Shown in pieces: positions 53,129 through 62,624 of a stretch of 64,000 bases of DNA. A model generated the notes under the pieces. It saw only the letters and a program-made list of their open reading frames with translations, did no database searches and was not told where the DNA came from. Source of the stretch: Candidatus Venteria ishoeyi. GTDB taxonomy: Bacteria > Pseudomonadota > Gammaproteobacteria > Beggiatoales > Beggiatoaceae. The DNA lies in assembly GCF_030378065.1 (NCBI RefSeq), contig NZ_JAUCGJ010000006.1, positions 46,580-110,579 of the forward strand, read 5' to 3'. The first letter of the stretch is position 1, and each line of letters begins with the position of its first letter. Made by a program: the position numbers and the translations under genes.

Positions 53129-54811
53129 ATGAATAAACCCCTTAATCCGTATAGTTCCCGTATCACCCAGCCTAAATCTCAGGGCGCATCGCAAGCGATG
53201 TTATACGGTACAGGTTTAACCACCGAAGATATGGACAAAGCCCAGGTAGGCATTGCCAGTGTCTGGTATGAAGGTAATACCTGTAATATGCATTTACTGG
53301 AACTGGCCGGGGAAGTGAAAAAAGGGGTGCAGGCGGCAGACTTAGTGGGGATGCGTTTTAATACCATTGGTGTGAGTGACGGTATTTCCATGGGTACGCG
53401 GGGTATGAGTTATTCCCTGCAATCGCGGGATTTAATTGCCGACTCCATTGAAACCATTATGGGTGGGCAATGGTATGATGGACTGATTGCGCTGCCTGGT
53501 TGTGATAAAAATATGCCGGGTTGCATTATTGCCATGGGACGGCTGAACCGTCCAGCCTTAATGGTTTATGGCGGTACCATTAAACCGGGGTATGATAAAA
53601 ATAATCAGCCGCTGGATATCGTTTCTGCTTTTCAGTCTTATGGTGCTTTTCTTGCTGGCAAAATCACTGAAGAAGAACGCCAGGATATCGTGGCGCACGC
53701 TTGTCCCGGCGCGGGTGCCTGTGGCGGCATGTATACTGCAAACACCATGGCTTCCGCCATTGAAGCAATGGGCATGAGCCTGCCTTACAGCTCTTCCATG
53801 CCTGCCGAAGAACACGGTAAACGGGAAGAATGCGAACGCGCAGGCAAGGCAATTCGTTATTTGCTGGAGCAGGATATTAAACCCCGCGATATTATGACCC
53901 GTGCCGCATTTGAAAATGCGATGGTGTTGCTCATGGCGCTGGGTGGCTCCACCAATGCGGTATTACATTTAATTGCGATGGCGCGTTCAGTTGATGTGGA
54001 ACTGAGCATTGATGATTTTCAGGCTATCAGTGATCGCATCCCCTTCATTGCCGACTTAAAACCCAGTGGTCGTTATGTAATGGAAGACCTGCATAATGTG
54101 GGTGGCACGCCAGCGGTCATGAAGTACCTGATGAGCAAAGGTTTGATTAATGGTTCCTGCCTGACAGTCACCGGTAAAACCGTAGCGGAAAACCTGGCTG
54201 AAGCAGCAGATTTAACGCCTGGGCAAGAAGTCATTTTGCCACTGGAAAAACCGATTAAGGAAAGCGGTCATATCCAAATCTTAAAAGGTAATCTGGCTCC
54301 CGGTGGCAGCGTTGCTAAAATCACCGGCAAAGAAGGTTTACGTTTTTCAGGCCCGGCTAAAGTCTATGATTGCGAAGAAGACATGCTGGCAGCACTGGAG
54401 CGCAAAGAGATCGTAAAAGGTGACGTAGTCGTGATTCGTTACGAAGGGCCTAAGGGCGGCCCTGGTATGCCGGAAATGCTAACGCCCACCTCCGCCATTA
54501 TGGGCGCAGGGCTTGGCAACGATGTTGCACTATTAACCGATGGACGTTTTTCCGGTGGTTCTCACGGCTTTATCGTGGGGCATATTGTCCCGGAAGCACA
54601 GGAAGGCGGCCCTATTGCATTGATTCAAAATGGCGATCAAATTACCATTGATGCCGGAAATAACCTGCTGGCTGTGGATGTCAGCGACACTGAAATGGAA
54701 CAACGCAAAGCCGGTTGGACGATGCCTGAATATAAAGCCAAACGCGGCACCTTATACCGTTTTATTAAAACGGTGAAAAATGCCTCGGAAGGTTGCGTGA
54801 CTGATGCCTAA
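53129..54811 (+). CDS. ilvD: Dihydroxy-acid dehydratase (IlvD)
   Basis: Iron-sulfur enzyme that makes 2-keto acids for valine, isoleucine and pantothenate synthesis. The 560 residues from the ATG at 53129 show the cluster Cys in [18 protein letters not shown] and [17 protein letters not shown], then [15 protein letters not shown] near the C-terminus. The ATG ([11 protein letters not shown]) has CAGGAG upstream and matches the family start better than the 25-residue extension at 53054. It is a single gene. Confidence 0.95.
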   Translation: MNKPLNPYSSRITQPKSQGASQAMLYGTGLTTEDMDKAQVGIASVWYEGNTCNMHLLELAGEVKKGVQAADLVGMRFNTIGVSDGISMGTRGMSYSLQSRDLIADSIETIMGGQWYDGLIALPGCDKNMPGCIIAMGRLNRPALMVYGGTIKPGYDKNNQPLDIVSAFQSYGAFLAGKITEEERQDIVAHACPGAGACGGMYTANTMASAIEAMGMSLPYSSSMPAEEHGKREECERAGKAIRYLLEQDIKPRDIMTRAAFENAMVLLMALGGSTNAVLHLIAMARSVDVELSIDDFQAISDRIPFIADLKPSGRYVMEDLHNVGGTPAVMKYLMSKGLINGSCLTVTGKTVAENLAEAADLTPGQEVILPLEKPIKESGHIQILKGNLAPGGSVAKITGKEGLRFSGPAKVYDCEEDMLAALERKEIVKGDVVVIRYEGPKGGPGMPEMLTPTSAIMGAGLGNDVALLTDGRFSGGSHGFIVGHIVPEAQEGGPIALIQNGDQITIDAGNNLLAVDVSDTEMEQRKAGWTMPEYKAKRGTLYRFIKTVKNASEGCVTDA

Positions 54812-54845
54812 AAGGCCATAGCCGATATTACGAGACCAGCGTTAT

Positions 54846-54995
54846 CAGAAGTTGTTGCTAAACCGTCATGAGCGAAGGCAGAGCAAGGCGCAGCCAGTGC
54901 GAAAAACCGGAGTGTATATAAAATACATGAGGATTTTTCACACTGACTGCAACGCCGCTATGTCGAGCGCAATAGGTTTACCAATAGCTTCTCAG
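54846..54995. repeat. 150-bp long-hairpin element, family F
   Basis: Ends CAGAAGTTGTTGCTAAACC and its imperfect complement GGTTTACCAATAGCTTCTC. Inner arms GCAGCCAGTGCGAAAAACC and the complement of GGATTTTTCACACTGACTGC nearly match. The whole element can fold into one hairpin. No gene is present. Confidence 0.7.
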
Positions 54996-55043
54996 GCTGA
55001 CCCCTGATAACGCACTATAATATATATAAAGAGGAACATTCAG

Positions 55044-55313
55044 ATGAAAACGATTAAAGTGCTATTAAGCATTTGCCTATTAAGCTTGTATGCGCAGACA
55101 GCATTTGCCGAAAAAGCAAATATCAACCAGATTAAACAGAATATCAGCAGCGATGTCGATAAACGTATTCAGATTTTAAACACCTATAAAATCTGTGTTC
55201 AGGCCGCTAAAGTCAGGCCAAATATCAAGACCTGCCGTGCCAATAAAAAGGCAGCGATGCAAGCCTTAAAAGCTGAGCGAAAGCTTAAGAGAGCACCACA
55301 TAAAGGGCAGTAG
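55044..55313 (+). CDS. Small secreted hypothetical protein
   Basis: An 89-residue protein with signal peptide MKTIKVLLSICLLSLYAQTAFA. The mature part is short, basic and helical (NINQIKQNISSDVDKRIQIL) with two Cys (ICVQAAK and TCRANKK) that could form a disulfide. No family is recognised. It has an AGAGGAAC ribosome site and lies three bases before the PilZ gene, so the two are likely one operon. Confidence 0.7.
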   Translation: MKTIKVLLSICLLSLYAQTAFAEKANINQIKQNISSDVDKRIQILNTYKICVQAAKVRPNIKTCRANKKAAMQALKAERKLKRAPHKGQ

Positions 55314-55315
55314 CC

Positions 55316-55660
55316 ATGGAACATCGAGAGCAACGACGTAAAAATCTGTTTTTATACCTGGATGTCTTTGACCGGGAAACTGGACGTTTATTAGGCCATC
55401 TGGGCGATATTTCTGACGAAGGCTTAATGATTATTGCCGATCATGCCATGCCTTTGAATGTACTGCGTAAATTAAGAATCAGATTACCTGAAGATGAGGA
55501 TTTTGATCAGGATCATCTGGATGCTGAAGTTGAAACTCGCTGGACGGCACCGGATATTAATCCTGAATTACATTGCACCGGTTGTCTGTTCATAGAAATC
55601 AGCAATGCTGATTTAGAACGTGTTGAAAAAGTCAGTCAGTTGTTAAGCTTTGATGGTTAA
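55316..55660 (+). CDS. PilZ-domain protein
   Basis: A 114-residue stand-alone PilZ domain, the usual cyclic-di-GMP receptor. It shows the basic N-terminal REQRRKN segment (RxxxR-like) and GDISDEGL, which matches D/NxSxxG. The strand pattern through VRFR-like VETRWTAPD and GCLFIEIS fits. It probably tunes a surface or motility function in response to c-di-GMP. It follows a small secreted protein gene, and hemX starts further on. Confidence 0.85.
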   Translation: MEHREQRRKNLFLYLDVFDRETGRLLGHLGDISDEGLMIIADHAMPLNVLRKLRIRLPEDEDFDQDHLDAEVETRWTAPDINPELHCTGCLFIEISNADLERVEKVSQLLSFDG

Positions 55661-55775
55661 AACTTAGGAATTGCCCAACAAGACCAGTAATAACGGGAAG
55701 TTGTTGCAGGCCAGTTCCTTATTGCAGCCATTTTGCGCATACCCACAAGCAAAAAATCGCAGGAAACGCAGTCGC

Positions 55776-57041
55776 ATGAGTGATGAAGCAAACACTTCCG
55801 ACAGGGAAGAAACACCTGTTTCCAATGTTTCGGAAACAGCGCAAGTGACAGAAAACAAGCCTGTCAATCCACCGCCAACACAAAAAAAACGGGTCTGGTT
55901 GTGGTTGGTTTTATTAGCCGCTCTGGCTGCGGGTAGTAGCTTCCTAAGCTGGCAATTATGGCAGCAGTTACAAACCATTTACGCCAAACTGGAAACCGGG
56001 AGCCAGCCGGATCGTGGCTCGCTGGGACAACTGCAACAACAATTTGCCGATTTGGAACAACAACAGCAACAACAAACCCCGTTGCAAAGCCAGTTCCAGC
56101 AACAAATAAAAACCCTGCAACAACAACAGCAACAGTTACAGCGTGCCTATCAGACCTTATACCAGCGTCTGCATAAAGTCGGTGATGAGGATGACTGGAG
56201 TTTGGCAGAAGTGCGTTATCTGCTGCGTATTGCCCATCAACGTCTGTTGCTGGGACAGGATGCCCGCGCTGCTTTACTGGCATTAACCACCGCAGATAGC
56301 AGAATGCAAAATGCAGGGCCGCTGTTTTTATCCGTTCGCCGGCAACTGACCGAGGATATTGAACAACTACAAAAAGTTAAAGCCCCGGATATTAATGGCA
56401 TGGCATTTAAACTGGCAAGTGCCAGCCAAAAAATTGGGGATCTACCGCTTGCCCAGGGTATGCTGCATCAGCGTCCAGTGCTGGAGAAAAAACGGCGTAA
56501 TGATACCGGTAACGAGCAAAAGCAAGCCCCCGTATCCGAAGATGACAACTGGGAAAATATCTCTGCGGCAGTCTGGAATGAACTGCGTCAACTGGTCGTG
56601 GTGCGTTATAATCAAAATAATGAAACCGGTTTATTATCCCCTGAACAGCGTAATTTCCTCAGCGAGAATATGCGTATTAAACTGGAAATTGCCCGCCTGT
56701 TATTGCTCAATAAAAGCACCCGACAGTTTCATGTAGAAATTCAGGCCATACAACAGGGTCTTAAGCATTATTATGATTTAGACGATTCTGCGGTCATACA
56801 TTTGCAGGACAATCTGACTGCCATGCTCAATACCGAGTTAAATCCACAGTGGCCGGATATCTCACGTTCATTACACGCTTTAGAACGCTTGAACCAGAAA
56901 ATGCAGACAGGTATGATGAACAATAAGCAGAATGAGCCAATCATACCGGTACCATTGGCTAACGAAGAAGCCCTGGAAAAGCATGAGAGTGAAATGCCAG
57001 AAATAGAAAATACGACCAGCGAAGAGGTGCCTGCAACATGA
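55776..57041 (+). CDS. hemX: HemX-like uroporphyrinogen-III C-methyltransferase-family protein
   Basis: A membrane protein, 421 residues from the ATG at 55776 (MSDEANTS), linked to haem synthesis by gene position in gammaproteobacteria; enzymatic activity is doubtful. An acidic N-terminal region, one helix (WLWLVLLAALAAGSSFL, about 40-60) and a long Gln-rich coiled coil (about 85-140) lead to the conserved WSLAEVRYLLRIAHQRLLLGQD block (split by family). It overlaps hemY by four bases (ATGA). The usual hemC-hemD genes are not upstream. Confidence 0.9.
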   Translation: MSDEANTSDREETPVSNVSETAQVTENKPVNPPPTQKKRVWLWLVLLAALAAGSSFLSWQLWQQLQTIYAKLETGSQPDRGSLGQLQQQFADLEQQQQQQTPLQSQFQQQIKTLQQQQQQLQRAYQTLYQRLHKVGDEDDWSLAEVRYLLRIAHQRLLLGQDARAALLALTTADSRMQNAGPLFLSVRRQLTEDIEQLQKVKAPDINGMAFKLASASQKIGDLPLAQGMLHQRPVLEKKRRNDTGNEQKQAPVSEDDNWENISAAVWNELRQLVVVRYNQNNETGLLSPEQRNFLSENMRIKLEIARLLLLNKSTRQFHVEIQAIQQGLKHYYDLDDSAVIHLQDNLTAMLNTELNPQWPDISRSLHALERLNQKMQTGMMNNKQNEPIIPVPLANEEALEKHESEMPEIENTTSEEVPAT

Positions 57042-58234
57042 AGTGGCTGTTTTCTTTACTGATTGTACTGTCAGTGGCTGTCGGGCTGGCCTTGCTGGCT
57101 TATGATGATCCGGGATTCGTGGTTATCAGTCGCGGCCCCTGGACGGTGGAAGGCAGTCTGGCTGTTTTCTCAATGTTGGTTTTATTAAGTTTTATCCTGC
57201 TGTATTTTCTGATTCGTCTATGGCATGGTTTGTGGTATTTACCGGAACGCTGGCAAAGTCGTTACCAGAAAAAAATGCGTACCCGCGCGCAACTCGCTTT
57301 GCAACAAGGTTTTACCGAACTGGTTGAAGGTCAATGGAAAAAAGCCGGACGCAGCTTTTTACGCAGCCAGCCGCAATTTCTGCATTATCTGGGTGCAGCC
57401 TTTGCCAGCCAAAGACTCGGACAGATCAATAAACGTGATAAGCACCTGGAAAAAGCACTGGAATACAGTCCCAGCGAGTATCAACTCAGTGTTTCCCTGC
57501 TGCAAAGTCAACTGCAAATTGAACAACAACAATATAATCTCGCCCTGGCAACCCTCAAGCCCTTACACGAAAAAATGCCACAACAAGTACAGGTTTTAGG
57601 TTTATTGGCGCAGGTCTATAAGCATCTGGGAAGTTGGGCAAATCTGGCAGCACTCCTGCCGGATCTGCGTAAACGCAAAGTACTGGATGCTCAGCAGTTA
57701 CAAGTATTGGAAATCAAAGCGGTACAGGGCATCTTAACCGAAGCGGCGCAGCAAAGTCTGGAAGCTTTAAGATTAAACTGGGAGCGTCTGCCCAAAGCCA
57801 CTCGCCTGCAACCTGCAATTGCCGCCTGTTATGCGCGAAAACTATTGCAGGAAGGTCAGACCGAAGCGGTTGAAGGTTTATTGCGTGACACCCTGAAACA
57901 GCACTGGGATAAAGATTTATTGTCACTGTATGCCCATGTCAATACCAACCCCACCCAGCAGCTCAGCCGTGCAGAAAGTTGGTTAAAACAGCATGATCAG
58001 GATCCTTTTTTATTATTGACCTTAGGCCAGTTATCCACGCGCAATCGTCTCTGGGGCAAGGCACAACAATACCTGGAAGCCAGTCTGGCATTAGAAAAAC
58101 TGCCGGAAACCTACCAGGCCTTAGGCGATTTAATGCTGCAAATGGGAGAAACCCAGCGCGGCGCGGATTATTATCGGCAAGGTTTGTCGTTGGTTAATCC
58201 TACCCAATCTGGGTCGGGTTTATCTACACGATAG
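57038..58234 (+). CDS. hemY: HemY-like membrane TPR protein
   Basis: A 398-residue inner-membrane protein with two N-terminal helices (MKWLFSLLIVLSVAVGLALL and SMLVLLSFILLYFLIRLW), then a cytoplasmic or periplasmic TPR region (about 80-390). The start, DPGFVVISRGPWTVEGSLAVF (split by family) and the length match proteobacterial HemY, which is not the Bacillus oxidase of the same name. It is translated with hemX through the ATGA overlap. Confidence 0.9.
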   Translation: MKWLFSLLIVLSVAVGLALLAYDDPGFVVISRGPWTVEGSLAVFSMLVLLSFILLYFLIRLWHGLWYLPERWQSRYQKKMRTRAQLALQQGFTELVEGQWKKAGRSFLRSQPQFLHYLGAAFASQRLGQINKRDKHLEKALEYSPSEYQLSVSLLQSQLQIEQQQYNLALATLKPLHEKMPQQVQVLGLLAQVYKHLGSWANLAALLPDLRKRKVLDAQQLQVLEIKAVQGILTEAAQQSLEALRLNWERLPKATRLQPAIAACYARKLLQEGQTEAVEGLLRDTLKQHWDKDLLSLYAHVNTNPTQQLSRAESWLKQHDQDPFLLLTLGQLSTRNRLWGKAQQYLEASLALEKLPETYQALGDLMLQMGETQRGADYYRQGLSLVNPTQSGSGLSTR

Positions 58235-58242
58235 GGGGGACG

Positions 58243-58302
58243 ATAGCTGTGAAGCGAACAAAAACCCCTGCATCAACTGTACAAGTTATTTAATCCCACC
58301 CC
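58243..58302 (+). repeat. Degenerate right end of family A
   Basis: AAAAACCCCTGCATCAAC then AAGTTATTTAATCCCACCCC resembles the 5403-5454 fragment and the last third of family A. It lies between the ends of hemY and rsmA. Confidence 0.4.
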
Positions 58303-59073
58303 TTAAAGCAACAAGGATAACTTTGCAAAATCTTCCAAAGTCAGATTTTCTGCTCTAAGGCCGGGATCAATATTAGCTGAAGCAATCTCCTGCTCACTGA
58401 ATAAACCTTTTAAGCTGTTACGCAGGGTTTTTCTGCGTTGGGAAAAAGCGCTGCCAACGATATTAGACATTTTTTCAGGATCGGCTGTTACCGGTGCTGA
58501 AGCGTGAGGCCGCAGCGATACAATGGTGGATTCAACTTTGGGGGCGGGTTTAAACGCCCCGCGTGGTACATCAAATAAAGGGGTGATCTGACAATAATAT
58601 TGCAGCATGACCGATAAACGTCCATAACATTTATTGCCAGAATGCGCCGCCATGCGCATGACCACTTCCTTTTGCAACATAAACACCATATCTTCAATAC
58701 AGTCGAGCTGCTGCATCAGATGAAATAACAGTGGCGTGGAAATGTTATAAGGTAAGTTACCGATAATCCGTAACTTTTTCGTTTTTTTCAGGTCGCAAAA
58801 ATCAAATTTCAGTGCATCTGCCTGGTGAATTTTTAAGTTGGCCCTGTCCCCATAAGTTTTCTGGAGATAATCCACTAAATTCCGATCCAGTTCTACGACA
58901 TTCAGAAAGTCTGCATACAATAGCAAAGCGTCTGTCAGCGCACCCATGCCGGGGCCGATTTCAACCAGGTCTTGGCCTGTTTGTGGCGCGATACTTTGTA
59001 CGATACGGCGAATGATATTGGGGTCATGTAAAAAATTCTGACCAAAACGCTTTCTTGGAGTATGAAAATTCAT
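58303..59073 (-). CDS. rsmA: 16S rRNA dimethyladenosine transferase (RsmA/KsgA)
   Basis: Dimethylates the two adenines of the 3'-terminal 16S rRNA hairpin. The 256-residue protein starts with PRKRFGQNFLHDPNII, then LVEIGPGMGALTDALL (SAM site) and NLPYNISTPLLFHL (motif IV), with FSQRRKTLRNSLKGLF near the C-terminus. All are typical. It starts two bases after the FlgO-like gene stop, on the same strand. Confidence 0.96.
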   Translation of the reverse strand: MNFHTPRKRFGQNFLHDPNIIRRIVQSIAPQTGQDLVEIGPGMGALTDALLLYADFLNVVELDRNLVDYLQKTYGDRANLKIHQADALKFDFCDLKKTKKLRIIGNLPYNISTPLLFHLMQQLDCIEDMVFMLQKEVVMRMAAHSGNKCYGRLSVMLQYYCQITPLFDVPRGAFKPAPKVESTIVSLRPHASAPVTADPEKMSNIVGSAFSQRRKTLRNSLKGLFSEQEIASANIDPGLRAENLTLEDFAKLSLLL

Positions 59074-59075
59074 AA

Positions 59076-59687
59076 TTATTCGGGGTTATGCAATAAACGC
59101 TGCGTGTCGGGGCCTAAGGGTAAGCGGAATAAATAAGAAGACAAGGTTAGTCCATCAGGTCTAATGAGTTTTAAAGTAATATAAACCGATTGTGCCGCCA
59201 CGCTGTAGGTGCCGGTGGCAATACCGTATACCGAGTGCTCACGACTGATTCGCTCAAGATTGCGGGACAGTATAAATTCCCCGCTTTTGTGCTGCACGCT
59301 AAGATCTTCGCGGGTGCGTGGATCAATCACCTGATAGCCACGCACAGTTAATTGCGCGGCAAGTTGCTCACCTAATAAACGTCCTAAAGCGGTGCTTTTT
59401 TCCAGGTGATTGAGATCTGCAATGCTGGTCACCAATAATCTTTGATCGGTTTGCAGTGGTTCGCTCAAGTTTTTCAGCAGCGCCTCTGCCGCCTTACCCA
59501 TGACGACAATCAAGTCCTCGTCAGTGGGTAAGTTTGCCGTCATGTGGGGATCGGGGTAACAATCCCCGGTCTGCATACGGTAGGCACAATCGCCAAACGC
59601 AGGACGTGGCGCACAACCTGATACCAGGGCTTGCAATGCAAGACCGCAGAGCAGCAGGCAATAAGCAAAAAATGTACGCTGAGACAT
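59076..59687 (-). CDS. FlgO-like lipoprotein
   Basis: A 203-residue lipoprotein with signal and lipobox ALVSGCAP (Cys near 25). The mature part has the FlgO-type pattern: AAEALLKNLSEPLQ, RLLVTSIADLNHLEKSTALGRLLGEQLAAQL (split by family) and YQVIDPRTREDLS. In Vibrio FlgO is an outer-membrane protein linked to flagellar motility; with no flagellar genes here, the role is uncertain. It precedes rsmA closely on the same strand. Confidence 0.75.
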   Translation of the reverse strand: MSQRTFFAYCLLLCGLALQALVSGCAPRPAFGDCAYRMQTGDCYPDPHMTANLPTDEDLIVVMGKAAEALLKNLSEPLQTDQRLLVTSIADLNHLEKSTALGRLLGEQLAAQLTVRGYQVIDPRTREDLSVQHKSGEFILSRNLERISREHSVYGIATGTYSVAAQSVYITLKLIRPDGLTLSSYLFRLPLGPDTQRLLHNPE

Positions 59688-59701
59688 AATAGGCTTTCTT
59701 G

Positions 59702-59851
59702 TCAGTCAGTTTCTGGCGACTTGCCAGGGTTGCTTGCAATGACTTCTGCTTTAGGCTTGGTAAGCTTTAACAACCAGATCACTTTAACGATAATCAGCGC
59801 AATCACCACAATGCTGGCCAAGCTGATAATCAGCCATAATTGTGTATCCAT
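59702..59851 (-). CDS. Small membrane protein, 49 residues
   Basis: A short ORF beginning MDTQLWLIISLASIVVIAL with one membrane helix followed by a Lys-rich tail (WLLKLTKPKAEV). The ATG has GGAG eight bases upstream, and the frame is well formed in a 250-base gap. No family is recognised. It lies 14 bases upstream of the FlgO-like gene on the same strand and could be its leader partner. Confidence 0.6.
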   Translation of the reverse strand: MDTQLWLIISLASIVVIALIIVKVIWLLKLTKPKAEVIASNPGKSPETD

Positions 59852-59897
59852 ATTTTACGCTCCTTGTTCTGGCAATGACTTGTTTTGACGGAAGTGC

Positions 59898-59930
59898 AGA
59901 CCTGACAGGTTTTAAAAACCTGTCAGGTCT
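59898..59930. repeat. 33-base palindrome
   Basis: AGACCTGACAGGTTTT and its complement form a near-perfect stem. It lies between ffh and the small membrane protein gene and may end ffh transcripts; palindromes of this kind are dispersed in many genomes. Confidence 0.6.
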
Positions 59931-59983
59931 TTGCTATGAAGCCCGACAATAAAATGTTGCTGATGTACTATGTTGAATTCAGC

Positions 59984-61345
59984 TTAGAAAGACATACCCG
60001 GCGGCATCTTGCCTTTCAGGCCCTGCATCATTCTCGCCATATTGCCTTTTTTCTTCATTTGTTTCATCATTTTTTGCATTTGCATAAACTGCTTGAGCAT
60101 TTTATTAACGTCTTGTACCTGAGTACCACTACCGCCGGCAATGCGGCGCTTGCGCGAGCCTTTAATGACTGCGGGAAAGCGTCGCTCATGCGGGGTCATG
60201 GAAGAAATCATCGCTTCCATGCGCACCAGTTGGCGACCATCAACCTGATTTTTTACGGCTTGCGGCACCTGATTCATGCCGGGGATTTTATTCATCAGGT
60301 CATCTAAGTTACCCATGTTACGCATTTGCTCTAGCTGTGCGGCAAAATCTTCCAGGGTAAAACCTTTACCCTTAACCATTTTTTTCGCCAGCTTCTGCGC
60401 TTTATCCTTGTCAACCTTGCGCTCGACTTCCTCAATCAGGCTCAGGACATCACCCTGACCGATAATGCGGGAAGCAATACGTTCCGGGTGGAAGGGTTCC
60501 AGCGCGGTGGTTTTTTCACCCACCCCCATGAACTTGATGGGCTTGCCGGTAATTTGACGCACGGACAAGGCTGCACCGCCACGCGCGTCACCGTCAGTTT
60601 TGGTGAGGATAACCCCGGTCAGTGGCAAGGCATCATTAAAGGCTTTGGCGGTATTTGCCGCATCCTGCCCGGTCATGCTGTCAACTACAAACAGGGTTTC
60701 GGTAGGCTCAACCGATTGATGCAGGGCTTTGATTTCCGACATCATTTCCGCATCGATATGCAAGCGCCCTGCGGTATCGATAAGCAGCACGTCCATGCCT
60801 TGTTTACGTGCTTGTTTTAAGGCGTTGGCGGCAATTTTTTCTGGTTTTTGTTTGACATCACTGGGAAAGAAGTTAGCTTCAACTTCATCTGCCAGGGTTT
60901 TTAACTGCTCGATTGCTGCAGGACGATAAACGTCACAACTGACCACCATGACTTTCTTGTTTTCCCGCTCTTTAAGCAGGCGCGCGAGTTTGGCAACACT
61001 GGTGGTTTTACCACTACCCTGCAAGCCCGCCATCAGCACCACAACCGGTGGTGCTGCGCGTAAGTTCAGCGACTCGTTTTGCTCACCCATGAGCGCGGTT
61101 AATTCATCGCGCACCACTTTAATCAGCGCCTGCCCCGGTGTCAGACTGCCAATGACATCCTGACCAACGGCTTTAGCGCGCACTTGCTCAATGAAGTCTT
61201 TGACCACTGGCAAGGCAACATCAGCTTCCAGCAAAGCCATACGCAGTTCGCGCAGGGCATCTTTGATATTGTTGTCACTTAAGCGCCCCTGACCACTGAT
61301 ATTTTTCAGGGTTTGGCCCAGGCGTTCGGTTAAATTTTCAAACAT
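59984..61345 (-). CDS. ffh: Signal recognition particle protein Ffh
   Basis: GTPase that with 4.5S RNA targets membrane proteins to the translocon. The 453-residue chain has the N domain, the G domain with GLQGSGKTT, the DTAGRL and TKTDGDARGG motifs, and a Met-rich M domain (MLKQFMQMQKMMKQMKKKG, ending PPGMSF). Everything is canonical. The rpsP-type neighbours often found after ffh are missing; instead yebC lies upstream beyond repeats. Confidence 0.97.
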   Translation of the reverse strand: MFENLTERLGQTLKNISGQGRLSDNNIKDALRELRMALLEADVALPVVKDFIEQVRAKAVGQDVIGSLTPGQALIKVVRDELTALMGEQNESLNLRAAPPVVVLMAGLQGSGKTTSVAKLARLLKERENKKVMVVSCDVYRPAAIEQLKTLADEVEANFFPSDVKQKPEKIAANALKQARKQGMDVLLIDTAGRLHIDAEMMSEIKALHQSVEPTETLFVVDSMTGQDAANTAKAFNDALPLTGVILTKTDGDARGGAALSVRQITGKPIKFMGVGEKTTALEPFHPERIASRIIGQGDVLSLIEEVERKVDKDKAQKLAKKMVKGKGFTLEDFAAQLEQMRNMGNLDDLMNKIPGMNQVPQAVKNQVDGRQLVRMEAMISSMTPHERRFPAVIKGSRKRRIAGGSGTQVQDVNKMLKQFMQMQKMMKQMKKKGNMARMMQGLKGKMPPGMSF

Positions 61346-61371
61346 GTTATTTACCCGTACTCAATATATTT

Positions 61372-61600
61372 AGCATGAGACGGAAGCGGTTTTCAGTGCA
61401 TTAAGGAGTGAGAATTTTATAACTTCAGCAACTTGGCTGGTCTTTTCCTCCATTTTCTGCGTTGTGAAAACAGTTACATAGCTTGCTATGCGCCTGTTTT
61501 CACGCCTTGAAAATGAATAAAAATCCTGCGCCCAGTTTCTGCATTTATTTCATCCTCACTCCTAAGCACTGAAAAAAGCTTACGTCGAATTCAGATTACT
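61372..61600 (+). repeat. Family B repeat interrupted by family A copy 4 (61401-61565)
   Basis: Flanks AGCATGAGACGGAAGCGG-TTTTCAGTGCA on the left and GCACTGAAAAAAGCTTACG-TCGAATTCAG on the right are one family B unit when joined (compare 17886-17952). The family A element TTAAGGAGTGAG ... CTCACTCCTAA lies exactly between. The 5' end of yebC's stop region touches this repeat. Confidence 0.8.
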
Positions 61601-62343
61601 TACAACTGTTCCAGAATATCATCAGCAATAGACGCATTGGAATACACTTCCTGTACATCATCTAATTCTTCCAGCATACCGACCATACGCACGACTTTTT
61701 CCGCATCTTTCAAGCCTAATTCCGGTTGTACGCTGGCGCGCATGGTGACTTCGGCATCGTCTGGCTCCAGACCTGCTTCTTTCAGCGCATCTTTAATCTG
61801 TAAAAAGTCATCAGGATTGGTCAGTACGTCCACAGAACCGTCATCATCGCTGGCAACATCATCTGCGCCTGCTTCCAGTGCCACGTCCATAATCGCTTCT
61901 TCATCCGCGCCTTCGACATAGCTGATGACACCAATTTTTTCAAATAAATAAGCCACTGAGCCGCCGGTACCGAGATTGCCGCCGCATTTAGTAAAAGCAT
62001 GGCGCACTTCAGCCACCGTCCGGTTACGGTTATCGGTCATGCAATCAACCATCACTGCAACGCCACCTGGCGCATAACCTTCATAACGGATTTCTTCGTA
62101 ATCATCGCCTTCGGTTGCACCAGCGCCGCGTTTAATCGCGCGCTCTATGGTGTCTTTGGGCATGTTGGCACTCAGCCCCTTATCCACAGCCAGACGCAAA
62201 CGTGGATTATTATTCGGTTCAGGATCGCCCATTTTAGCGGCAACAGTGATTTCACGAATCAAACGGGTAAAAAGTTTGCCTCGTTTAGCGTCCTGCGCGC
62301 CTTTACGATGCTTGATATTTGCCCATTTACTATGTCCAGCCAT
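61600..62343 (-). CDS. yebC: YebC/PmpR family transcriptional regulator or translation factor
   Basis: A 247-residue protein with the invariant start [32 protein letters not shown] (split by family), [17 protein letters not shown] and [23 protein letters not shown]. Members act as regulators, and some help ribosomes at proline stretches. It usually precedes ruvC; that gene is not here. The end borders the family A/B repeats, and the start is followed upstream by another family A copy. Confidence 0.95.
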   Translation of the reverse strand: MAGHSKWANIKHRKGAQDAKRGKLFTRLIREITVAAKMGDPEPNNNPRLRLAVDKGLSANMPKDTIERAIKRGAGATEGDDYEEIRYEGYAPGGVAVMVDCMTDNRNRTVAEVRHAFTKCGGNLGTGGSVAYLFEKIGVISYVEGADEEAIMDVALEAGADDVASDDDGSVDVLTNPDDFLQIKDALKEAGLEPDDAEVTMRASVQPELGLKDAEKVVRMVGMLEELDDVQEVYSNASIADDILEQL

Positions 62344-62366
62344 GTTATTCCCCGTAGGTACAGATA

Positions 62367-62531
62367 TTAAGGAACGAGGATTTTATAATTCCCGAAACCA
62401 AGCTGGCCTTTTCCTCCATTTTCTGCATTATGAAAACAGTTACATAGCTTGCTATGCGCCTATTTTCATGTCTTGAAAATGAACAAAAATCCTGCGCCCG
62501 GTTTCGGTTCTTATTTCATCCTCGTTCCTAA
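62367..62531 (+). repeat. Family A palindromic repeat, copy 5 (variant ends)
   Basis: The ends read TTAAGGAACGAGGA and TCCTCGTTCCTAA, so both arms changed together relative to GGAGTGAG/CTCACTCC. An inner pair CCGAAACC / GGTTTCGG also matches. It is followed by AAATCTTGTCGAATTCG, a family B-like end. Confidence 0.85.
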
Positions 62532-62624
62532 GAAATCTTGTCGAATTCGAACTAAATAAAATAACCGCATATCATAACATTAAATGTATAATTGACCCCC
62601 ATTTTTTATTCAGGATAATAATCA

